Assembly: GCA_016206875.1 (NCBI GenBank)
Contig: JACQQR010000125.1
Span: forward strand, 1-9,207
DNA: 9,207 bases
Direction of reading: 5' to 3'
Origin: Candidatus Omnitrophota bacterium
GTDB lineage: Bacteria; Omnitrophota; Omnitrophia; Omnitrophales; JACROU01
Part shown: piece after piece, positions 1-6,171 of the stretch
Layout of the letters: every line of letters starts with the position of its first letter
Position numbering within the stretch: the stretch's first letter is position 1
Program-made: the position numbers and the translations under genes
The notes under the pieces: model-generated
Told to the model about the DNA's origin: nothing
The model's database searches: none
The model's input: only the letters and a program-made list of their open reading frames with translations

Positions 1-1866
1 GCCACTATTGCCAATATGGCCCCAGAATACGGAGCCACGATTGGATTTTTTCCCGTCGATCAGGAAACACTGGCCTATTTGAAACTCTCAGGCCGCACCT
101 CGGAACAAATCGCTTTGGTGGAGGCCTATACCAAAGAACAGGGGCTTTTCCGCACCGGACAAACTCCCGATCCTATTTTTTCAGACACATTGGAATTGGA
201 TTTATCGCAAGTGGAGCCGTCACTGGCCGGGCCCAAGCGTCCGCAAGACCGTGTGCTTTTACGGGAGGCCAAACAGGAATTCCGGAAAGCGTTGGCCGAC
301 ATGCTGCATGGAAAATCAAATGATTTGGATCCCGAACGCATTGCCGATTGGGTGAAAGAAGGCGGCAGCGCCGTCGCTCCCGATCCAGCCATTATGCATC
401 ATCTGGGGAAAATTGGCGCGCGTGCCGCTGTGGAAATAAATGGAAACAAATTTGATGTCAAACACGGAAGCGTAGTCATCGCGGCAATTACTAGCTGTAC
501 CAATACTTCCAATCCAGCCGTGATGATTGGCGCGGGGCTCCTCGCCAAGAAAGCTGTGGAAAAGGGGTTGAGCGTGAAGCCTTGGGTGAAAACCAGTTTG
601 GCACCCGGCTCCAAAGTGGTGATGGATTATTTGGCTAAAACCGGCGTGCTTCCTTATTTGGAGAAACTTGCTTTCTATTTGGTGGGTTTTGGCTGTACCA
701 CCTGCATCGGAAATTCAGGACCGCTGGAAGAACCCATCGCTCAAGCCGTCAAACAAGAAGATTTAGTGGTAGCCGCCGTACTTTCGGGCAACCGCAATTT
801 CGAAGGCCGCGTGCATTCGTTGGTACGGGCCAATTATCTGGCCTCGCCGCCGCTTGTGGTGGCTTACGCCTTGGCCGGCACCGTGGATATTAATTTAGAA
901 AAACATGCCTTGGGTCACAGCGCTGCGGGGGAAGAGGTATATCTAAAGGATATTTGGCCAAGTGATGCGGAAATCCGCGAGGCCATGAAAACTGTGGATT
1001 CGGAAATGTTCCGCAAACAATATCAAAATGTGTTTCAAGGCGATGCGATTTGGCAAAGGTTAGATGTGCCCCAAGGCAGCACTTTTGCTTGGGATCCGTC
1101 CTCCACGTATGTAAAAAATCCTCCTTATTTTGTCAACATGCCCGACCAACCCGCACCGTTAAAAAATATTTCCGGTGCGCGCGTGCTGGCTCTCTTGGGT
1201 GATTCTGTGACCACCGATCATATTTCGCCGGCCGGCAATATCCCGGAAGACAGCCCCGCCGGAAAATATTTGATTGCGCACGGGGTGACAAAAAAAGATT
1301 TTAATTCCTACGGCGCGCGGCGCGGTAATCATGAGGTGATGGTGCGCGGCACATTCGCCAATATCCGTTTGCGTAATTTGTTGGCGGGCGGCACAGAAGG
1401 CGGTTTCACACGCCATCTTCCCGATGGCAAAGTCACCACCATTTTTGAGGCCTCAGAGCTTTATGCCCGAGAAGGCGTCCCCCTAATTGTGATTGCCGGC
1501 AAAGAATACGGCTCCGGCTCTTCGCGCGACTGGGCGGCTAAAGGCCCGGCGCTTTTAGGGGTACGCGCCGTGATGGCTCAAAGCTACGAGCGGATTCACC
1601 GTTCGAACCTTATTGGAATGGGGATATTGCCCCTCCAATTCTTGGGTGGCCAAACTCCGGTTTCTTTAGGCCTAACCGGCGAAGAAGCCTATGAAATCAG
1701 AGGAATTGACGGGGGGCTGCGTCCCGGCCAAATCCTGGATGTGCAAAGTAAGGGATTATCAGGCATAATAGATTTTAAGGTGATTACGAGGATTCAAACA
1801 CCTGAAGAGGTTAATTATTACCGGCATGGAGGAATTTTGCAGTACGTTCTCCGGCAACTGGGGTAA
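1..1866 (+). CDS. acnA: aconitate hydratase, AcnA/IRP1 type, 5'-truncated by window edge
   Basis: Catalyses citrate to isocitrate through cis-aconitate in the TCA cycle; cytoplasmic [4Fe-4S] enzyme. The frame is open from base 1 (reads ATIANMAPEYGATIGFFPVD), so the ATG at 16 is internal. About 621 C-terminal residues of a family usually near 900 long are visible. All three cluster cysteines are present: Cys166 of the fragment in ITSCTNTSNP (codon 496-498), and Cys232 and Cys235 in GFGCTTCIGNSGPL (codons 694-696 and 703-705). LSGNRNFEGRVH follows. The swivel domain begins near GDSVTTDHISPAGNI (about 400-414) and carries YGARRGNHEVMVRGTFANIR and the active-site GSGSSRDW (504-511). The frame is intact to its TAA, so nothing suggests a pseudogene. 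AcnA rather than AcnB follows from domain order, with the swivel at the C-terminus. Related dehydratases (homoaconitase, methylcitrate-cycle AcnD) are less likely but cannot be fully excluded from a fragment. Confidence 0.96.
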   Translation, partial: ATIANMAPEYGATIGFFPVDQETLAYLKLSGRTSEQIALVEAYTKEQGLFRTGQTPDPIFSDTLELDLSQVEPSLAGPKRPQDRVLLREAKQEFRKALADMLHGKSNDLDPERIADWVKEGGSAVAPDPAIMHHLGKIGARAAVEINGNKFDVKHGSVVIAAITSCTNTSNPAVMIGAGLLAKKAVEKGLSVKPWVKTSLAPGSKVVMDYLAKTGVLPYLEKLAFYLVGFGCTTCIGNSGPLEEPIAQAVKQEDLVVAAVLSGNRNFEGRVHSLVRANYLASPPLVVAYALAGTVDINLEKHALGHSAAGEEVYLKDIWPSDAEIREAMKTVDSEMFRKQYQNVFQGDAIWQRLDVPQGSTFAWDPSSTYVKNPPYFVNMPDQPAPLKNISGARVLALLGDSVTTDHISPAGNIPEDSPAGKYLIAHGVTKKDFNSYGARRGNHEVMVRGTFANIRLRNLLAGGTEGGFTRHLPDGKVTTIFEASELYAREGVPLIVIAGKEYGSGSSRDWAAKGPALLGVRAVMAQSYERIHRSNLIGMGILPLQFLGGQTPVSLGLTGEEAYEIRGIDGGLRPGQILDVQSKGLSGIIDFKVITRIQTPEEVNYYRHGGILQYVLRQLG

Positions 1867-1904
1867 TTGATTTCAAAATTCATTCAACATCAAGGAGGCC
1901 TGTC

Positions 1905-2111
1905 ATGAGTATGTTTAAAGGATGGATGGTATTTGTCGCTTTTTTGGCTGCATTTTTAGTATGCCAGCCGCCAACCAGTTATGCCGGATTGGATGTGCCC
2001 ACAGAAATGGCCGAAGAAGAGGCCGACACCGATAGCTCCGGGGAGCTGGAATCCGTAGAACCCGATGCGGAAGAAGAAGCAGAAATTGAAGCAAGCCAAC
2101 ACGGCGAATAA
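1905..2111 (+). CDS. small secreted acidic protein (hypothetical)
   Basis: I do not recognise a family. The 68-residue product starts at an ATG with a near-ideal Shine-Dalgarno AAGGAGG (1892-1898) 6 nt upstream, which strongly supports real translation. Residues 1-27 look like a Sec signal peptide: MSMFKGW, then a hydrophobic core (MVFVAFLAAFLVC), then cleavage probably after SYA, releasing GLDVPTEMAEEE. The predicted mature part is about 41 residues, with roughly 17 Asp/Glu and no Lys or Arg. It is therefore strongly anionic and probably disordered. The gene lies 38 bases after the aconitase stop on the same strand and 71 bases before the YyaL-type gene, so co-transcription is likely. A cation- or surface-binding role in the periplasm is possible but is only inference. 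The Cys in the hydrophobic core is not followed by a convincing lipobox context. Confidence 0.72.
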   Translation: MSMFKGWMVFVAFLAAFLVCQPPTSYAGLDVPTEMAEEEADTDSSGELESVEPDAEEEAEIEASQHGE

Positions 2112-2117
2112 AAAATC

Positions 2118-2153
2118 GTGAAGCGCTGGCCGCTCAAAGCGCCGGCGCTTCAC
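2118..2153. repeat. 13-bp hairpin built from GTGAAGCG / CGCTTCAC
   Basis: GTGAAGCGCTGGC (2118-2130) pairs with GCCGGCGCTTCAC (2141-2153) through 13 pairs, one of them G-U, around a 10-nt loop. A further CGCTTCAC sits at 2167-2174, just before the next gene, and could pair with the first arm instead. No T-run follows, so this is not a standard intrinsic terminator. It fills the space between the small acidic gene and the YyaL-type gene and could act in mRNA processing, in attenuation, or simply be a dispersed palindromic repeat. Confidence 0.7.
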
Positions 2154-2182
2154 ACTTCACAAACAACGCTTCACGGTGTGTT

Positions 2183-4249
2183 ATGTCAAACCGCTTAGCC
2201 CGCGAAAAAAGTCCCTACCTCCTGCAGCACGCGGAAAATCCCGTTGATTGGTATCCCTGGGGTGGGGAAGCCTTCAAAAAAGCTGAGAGTGAAAATAAAC
2301 CCATTTTTCTCTCCATTGGGTATTCCACCTGCCATTGGTGCCATGTCATGGAAGAAGAATCGTTTGTAAACCCCCAAATCGCTCAAATTCTCAATGAGCA
2401 TTTCGTCTCAGTCAAAGTAGACCGAGAAGAACGTCCCGATGTCGACCAAGTATATATGCAGGCGGTGATGGCCATCTCAGGAGCCGGCGGCTGGCCTATG
2501 AGTGTGTTTCTCACGCCCGAGCTCAAGCCTTTTTATGGCGGAACCTATTTTCCTCCGGAGGACCGTTGGGGCCGGCCCGGTTTCGCCAATTTGCTTCAAA
2601 TGATTGCCGGGCGGTGGCAGCAACATGCAAGCCGCGGGGAGCTCACTCAAGCGGCTGAAGAGCTCACACAGGCACTTCGAAAAGAAGGCGCACAGCCTTC
2701 CATCGGAGGCCAAGAGCCGCCGTCTTCTACTTTGGATGAGCATGTGCTGGCAAAGGCCTATCAGCAATTTTCCGCTCAATACGATGCTGCCCGGGGCGGG
2801 TTTGGCTCCGCGCCCAAATTTCCGCGAAGCCATGCCTTGTCGTGGCTTCTTCGCTATTGGAAGCGGTACAAAAATCCTGCGGCGCTGGGCATGGTAGAGC
2901 ACACACTTACGGCCATGGCGCATGGCGGCATGTATGACCAGCTAGGCGGCGGATTTCACCGCTACTCCGTAGACGACCGCTGGCATGTGCCCCATTTCGA
3001 AAAAATGCTCTACGACCAAGCCATGCTTGCGCGAACCTACGTAGAGGCCTATCAAATTACGCATCATGAATTGTATGCGCGTATTGCCCGCGAAATTTTT
3101 GAGTATGTCCTGCGCGATATGACTTCTCAGGAAGGCGCCTTTTATTCGGCAGAAGATGCCGATAGTTTGCCTTCTGAGGTAGAAGGACATAAATCAGAAG
3201 GGGCATTTTACATTTGGTCTGAGGAAGAAATCCGCCGCGCACTGGGCGAAAAAAACGCGGAAATTTTCGATTATTATTTCGGCGTGGAAAAAAATGGAAA
3301 TGCCGCCGAGGACCCGCACGGCGAATTTACCGGAAAAAATATTCTCTGTGTCGCGCACACCCAGGAAGAAACCGCCGGCCGTTTTAAAATTTCCGTAGAA
3401 GAAGCCCGTGACATTTTAAATCAGTCTCGCCAAAAACTCTTTGAGCTCAGGACACTGCGCCCTCGTCCGCACCGCGACGGAAAAGTGCTGGCCGATTGGA
3501 ATGGCCTCATGATTTCGGCATTTGCCTTCGGCGCGCAAGTCCTGGATGAGCCGCGTTACGCCGAAGCCGCCCAGAAAGCCGCTGATTTTATTTTCTCGAA
3601 AATGAGAGAGCCGAGCGGCCGTTTGCTTCACCGGTTTTGCGCGGGCGAAGCTGCTATTCCGGGATTTGTCTGTGACTATGCCGCTTGTATCTTGGGCCTT
3701 ACGGAGTTATACGAAACGAATTTTCTAAGCCGCAATTTGGAAGAAGCCGGAAGGCTGGCCCGGGAAATGATGCGTCTTTTCTGGGATGAAAAACATGGGG
3801 GGGTTTTTCTGGCCGGCCGGGACGCAGAAAATTTAATCGCGCCTTCCAAAGAGCTTTATGACGGGGCCATTCCCTCGGGCAATTCCTTAGCAGCGCACGC
3901 TTGGGTGCGTGCCGGCCGGCTTACGGAAGACCCCGAGCTAGAAGGGCACGCGCGCGACGCCTTCCGGGCTTTTGCCGCGCAAATCGCCGCCTTTCCTTCC
4001 GGGTATCCGGAAATGCTTATTGCTTTTGATTTTGCCTTGGGGCCTTCGCGCGAAATCAAAATCGAAGGGGATGAAACCAGCGCCGAGACGAAAGAAGCGC
4101 TGCATATCATCCGCTCAAAATTCCTCCCCGAAACCGTAGTGATGTTCAAGCCGGTGCGCGCGAATCACAAAATCTCCGTTTGCCGCAATCACGTTTGCCG
4201 GCTCCCGCTGGTTGACATGACTCAGCTACGAGAAGAGCTGGGGAAATAA
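2183..4249 (+). CDS. yyaL: YyaL/SPATA20-family protein: DUF255 thioredoxin-like domain plus AGE-type barrel
   Basis: A complete 688-residue protein of the conserved but poorly characterised YyaL/SPATA20 family, predicted cytoplasmic (no signal peptide). The N-terminus NRLAREKSPYLLQHAENPVDWYPWG is the family hallmark and fixes the ATG. Residues about 1-165 form a thioredoxin-like DUF255 domain with the redox motif CHWC (Cys50, Cys53) in YSTCHWCHVMEEESF. From about 190 to 650 is an (alpha/alpha)6-barrel like N-acylglucosamine 2-epimerases, with GFGSAPKFPRSH, MYDQLGGGFHRYSVDDRWH followed by VPHFEKMLYDQ (about 246-278), DGKVLADWNGLMISAFA (about 432-448) and YDGAIPSGNSLAAHA (559 on). Length matches the family and no key motif is missing. 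The true substrate is not known to me. No Shine-Dalgarno is visible before the ATG: the upstream bases CACGGTGTGTT end a CGCTTCAC repeat, so initiation may be weak or coupled to the upstream gene. Confidence 0.95.
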   Translation: MSNRLAREKSPYLLQHAENPVDWYPWGGEAFKKAESENKPIFLSIGYSTCHWCHVMEEESFVNPQIAQILNEHFVSVKVDREERPDVDQVYMQAVMAISGAGGWPMSVFLTPELKPFYGGTYFPPEDRWGRPGFANLLQMIAGRWQQHASRGELTQAAEELTQALRKEGAQPSIGGQEPPSSTLDEHVLAKAYQQFSAQYDAARGGFGSAPKFPRSHALSWLLRYWKRYKNPAALGMVEHTLTAMAHGGMYDQLGGGFHRYSVDDRWHVPHFEKMLYDQAMLARTYVEAYQITHHELYARIAREIFEYVLRDMTSQEGAFYSAEDADSLPSEVEGHKSEGAFYIWSEEEIRRALGEKNAEIFDYYFGVEKNGNAAEDPHGEFTGKNILCVAHTQEETAGRFKISVEEARDILNQSRQKLFELRTLRPRPHRDGKVLADWNGLMISAFAFGAQVLDEPRYAEAAQKAADFIFSKMREPSGRLLHRFCAGEAAIPGFVCDYAACILGLTELYETNFLSRNLEEAGRLAREMMRLFWDEKHGGVFLAGRDAENLIAPSKELYDGAIPSGNSLAAHAWVRAGRLTEDPELEGHARDAFRAFAAQIAAFPSGYPEMLIAFDFALGPSREIKIEGDETSAETKEALHIIRSKFLPETVVMFKPVRANHKISVCRNHVCRLPLVDMTQLREELGK

Positions 4250-4262
4250 ATAGGAAAAATAA

Positions 4263-4348
4263 ATAGGAGATAGGAGGGAGGAGATAGGAAATAGGAAAAG
4301 CCTTTGTTTTTCTCCCTCCTCTGTACTATCTCCTATCTCCTATCTCCT
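4263..4348. repeat. GGAGATA-type inverted repeat between convergent genes
   Basis: The + strand reads ATAGGAGATAGGAG (4263-4276), then AGGAGGGAG (4272-4280) and further GGAGATAGGAAATAGG. It is answered by CTCCCTCCT (4312-4320) and CTCCTATCTCCTAT (4330-4343). The 14-bp and 9-bp arms can form a long imperfect hairpin around a centre with AAAAGCCTTTGTTTTT (4296-4311). The repeat occupies the whole gap between two convergent genes and may serve as a bidirectional terminator, though it lacks the compact GC-stem plus T-run form. Its right arm is also coding sequence for the peroxiredoxin C-terminus. Confidence 0.75.
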
Positions 4349-5588
4349 GTAATTTTCTCCGCACTTCTTCCGAGTGGCCTTCCACTTTCACATTCGGCCA
4401 AATGTGCGCAATATTCCCTTTCGGGTCGATAAGCACTGTGGTGCGCACAACACCCATATATTCGCGTCCCATAAATTTTTTCTTCTGCCAAACGCCGTAT
4501 TTTTCGAGCACGGTGTGTTCCGGGTCGGAGAGCAAGTTAATCTTGAGCTTTTGCGAGGCTATAAATTTTTGATGGCTTTTGCAAGAATCAGGGCTTACGC
4601 CCAGCACCACGGCGTCTAATTTTTTGAAGTCGGGCAAATCCTTGGTGAAGTTGATGGCTTCAATCGTACAACCCGGTGTGTTGTCTTTAGGATAAAAATA
4701 AAGCACCACCCAGTTCCCTTTTAAATCTTGTAAAGAAACTAATTTTTCTGCTTGATCTTGAAGCGTAAATTCCGGAGCAGGATTTCCGACTGTAAGCATA
4801 ACGTTCCTTTCTGTTGGATGAAACATCCCTGTGGCCAGGCCGAGGGCAATTCCAACAAGCATCACAGCCACCACAGATTGAATGAAACCGAGTGTTACTT
4901 TTTTCACTAGATTACTTGCAAGAAATGTTCCAGCGAAGGCTGAAAGTGAGGCTGTCAGTAACATCCCGAGCCCGGCGCCCCAGTCTTCAGCCTTAAAGGA
5001 GGTACTGTACACCCACAGCCGGGAAACATCCACCATGCAGGCAATGACTACACCGGTAGCGATAAAACTTTCTTTCGTGAGCCCGGCGCGAATTAAAAAT
5101 GCGCTGCGCAGCGCGCCTTGATGCCCCGAAAGACCGCCAAAAAAGCCGCTGGCCAATCCGCCCCAGGGAAGCCAGCGTTTCTCAAAAGAAAATTTCGGGA
5201 AGCCGGGCAAATCCAGACAAACAAAAATAAGAATCAAAAAGGCCACTACGAGATTGACGGGAGTGACTTCAAAGGCGCGTGAGAAAAGCTCGTAACGGTA
5301 GAGCGCGGGTACATCGGCAAGTTTTATCAGCGCCTGGGCGCCCAGCCCTGCGGCAAAAAGGGCAGGCAGGCCAAAATTAAACAGCACGGTGCGGTCTGTA
5401 TGTTTCACGAAAAGCCCAAGCTTTAAGAGATTGTTCAAGAAATGAACTCCGGCCGCTAAAGCAATCGCAGAAGGAAGAGGAAAGAAAAGGGCAAAAACCG
5501 GCATCAGCAAAGTGCCTAACCCAAAGCCTGAAAACAAGGTAAACGCGGCTGCGATAAAAGCAGTAGCACAGACAATCAGGTAGTTCAT
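4326..5588 (-). CDS. fusion: TSUP (TauE/SafE) membrane transporter + Bcp/PrxQ peroxiredoxin
   Basis: A single uninterrupted 420-residue frame. Residues 1 to about 258 form a TSUP-family permease (sulfite/organosulfonate exporter type): about eight hydrophobic segments, starting MNYLIVCATAFIAAAFTLFSG, with the central signature GGLSGHQGALRSAFLIRAGL and a last helix ending ALGLATGM. After a linker of about ten residues (FHPTERNV), residues 264-420 form a full Bcp/PrxQ peroxiredoxin that reduces hydroperoxides: MLTVGNPAPEFTLQD, then FYPKDNTPGCT with the peroxidatic Cys (residue 307; 44 of the domain), FMGREYMGVVRTTVLIDPKG and a typical C-terminus. Both parts have the normal lengths of the stand-alone proteins. 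The resolving Cys usually five residues after the peroxidatic one is replaced by Ile; the only other Cys of the domain is residue 336. The gene converges on the YyaL-type gene. The substrate of the permease is unknown, and a sulfur or redox link is inference. The upstream ATG has no visible Shine-Dalgarno. Confidence 0.9.
   Translation of the reverse strand: MNYLIVCATAFIAAAFTLFSGFGLGTLLMPVFALFFPLPSAIALAAGVHFLNNLLKLGLFVKHTDRTVLFNFGLPALFAAGLGAQALIKLADVPALYRYELFSRAFEVTPVNLVVAFLILIFVCLDLPGFPKFSFEKRWLPWGGLASGFFGGLSGHQGALRSAFLIRAGLTKESFIATGVVIACMVDVSRLWVYSTSFKAEDWGAGLGMLLTASLSAFAGTFLASNLVKKVTLGFIQSVVAVMLVGIALGLATGMFHPTERNVMLTVGNPAPEFTLQDQAEKLVSLQDLKGNWVVLYFYPKDNTPGCTIEAINFTKDLPDFKKLDAVVLGVSPDSCKSHQKFIASQKLKINLLSDPEHTVLEKYGVWQKKKFMGREYMGVVRTTVLIDPKGNIAHIWPNVKVEGHSEEVRRKLQEIGDRR
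4797..4811 (-). promoter_or_regulatory. bcp: internal Shine-Dalgarno and ATG for a stand-alone peroxiredoxin
   Basis: On the minus strand GAAAGGAACGTTATG places AAAGGA (4810-4805) 5 nt before an in-frame ATG (4799-4797). Translation from here gives a 157-residue Bcp, the usual length of this family, beginning MLTVGNPAPEF as free Bcp proteins do. This suggests that the peroxiredoxin can also be made separately, or that the join between the two genes is evolutionarily recent. Confidence 0.7.
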
Positions 5589-5598
5589 AAGGAGACGA

Positions 5599-5604
5599 AT
5601 TATA
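5599..5604 (-). promoter_or_regulatory. candidate -10 box TATAAT for the TSUP-peroxiredoxin gene
   Basis: A perfect TATAAT lies on the minus strand 10 nt upstream of the ATG at 5588. Transcription would start within a few bases of the ATG, giving an almost leaderless mRNA; this agrees with the absence of a Shine-Dalgarno. No good -35 hexamer is seen 16-18 nt further up (AGGAAC at 17), so the call is tentative. Confidence 0.4.
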
Positions 5605-5653
5605 GAGCAAATCTTTTTTAAGTTCCTCTAGAAAGTTTTACTGTTAAAAATTT

Positions 5654-5687
5654 TTGACATTGACCCGATAAATCTTCTACGGATACA
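5654..5687 (+). promoter_or_regulatory. candidate promoter of the minor-pilin operon
   Basis: The 145-bp gap between divergent genes contains TTGACA (5654-5659) directly overlapping the start of TTGACC (5660-5665). Possible -10 boxes are GATACA (5682-5687, 16 nt after TTGACC) or CTACGG (5677-5682, 17 nt after TTGACA); both are poor. It is the best sigma70-like match upstream of the pilin genes. Confidence 0.35.
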
Positions 5688-5751
5688 AGCGGTTCCCCTA
5701 ATTTGCAGTCATAATTTATGGTGGGGAACGTGTGTGGCAGGAATTACTTGC

Positions 5752-6159
5752 ATGGAAGAAAATAGAAAGCGCACTTCAAAAGGTGAGAGATTGAACAAAC
5801 GCGGAATTTTGCTGGCAGAATTTTTGATGAGCCTGGTTATCCTTGTCATTTCGCTGGTGGGCGCTTGCATTATTTTTGTGCAGGCGCATCGGTTGAGCGA
5901 AGATTCGCATGAGCGCGTGCTGGCGCTTTCAGCGGCCTCCTCAGTGCTTGAGGCGGTGAAAGATACAGCGGTGGGCGGGGTAGCTCAAATCAACACAAAC
6001 GGCATGATTCCGGCGGGACTCAATAACGGCCAAATTGCTATTACGGTGAATCCCGCGGGGGCTACGACACTGGCGACAGTGACGGTTACGGTCAGTTGGA
6101 CGGCGGCCGGAGGAAGGCAGAAAACGCTTCAGCTAACGACGATGCGAAGCGGGCTTTAA
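5752..6159 (+). CDS. PilV/GspI-like type IV prepilin (minor pilin)
   Basis: A 135-residue prepilin from the ATG at 5752, which has AGGA (5739-5742) 9 nt upstream. An in-frame GTG at 5734 with GGGG ahead of it would add six residues and cannot be ruled out. A basic leader of 18 residues ends in NKRG, the prepilin peptidase site, followed by ILLAEFLMSLVILVISLVGACIIF. Glu at mature position 5 and the hydrophobic helix are the hallmarks of type IV pilins and pseudopilins. The rest is a small beta-rich domain (QIAITVNPAGATTLATVTVTVSW) as in PilV/GspI proteins. It would be inserted in the inner membrane, cleaved and N-methylated by PilD, then incorporated at the pilus tip. First gene of an apparent four-gene operon, 12 bases before the next start. 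Confidence 0.85.
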   Translation: MEENRKRTSKGERLNKRGILLAEFLMSLVILVISLVGACIIFVQAHRLSEDSHERVLALSAASSVLEAVKDTAVGGVAQINTNGMIPAGLNNGQIAITVNPAGATTLATVTVTVSWTAAGGRQKTLQLTTMRSGL

Positions 6160-6171
6160 GAAGGTGCGGAA

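Noticed and set aside
16..18. ATG at 16 as the true start of the aconitase
   Set aside because: The frame is open to base 1 and the preceding residues ATIAN belong to the conserved family motif; the gene is cut by the window edge.
2604..2897. 97-residue open frame inside the YyaL-type gene
   Set aside because: Out-of-frame shadow without ribosome site, signal or known motif, fully within a well-supported conserved gene.
4296..4322. Intrinsic terminator with T-run between the convergent genes
   Set aside because: TTTTT is present, but it is not directly after a compact GC-rich stem on either strand; the region is better described as a repeat array.
5736..5751. Sigma54-like -24/-12 promoter (TGGCAG...TTGCA) before the PilV-like gene, as known for some pilin genes
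   Set aside because: The GG and GC dinucleotides are 12 nt apart instead of 10, and the site overlaps the start codon.
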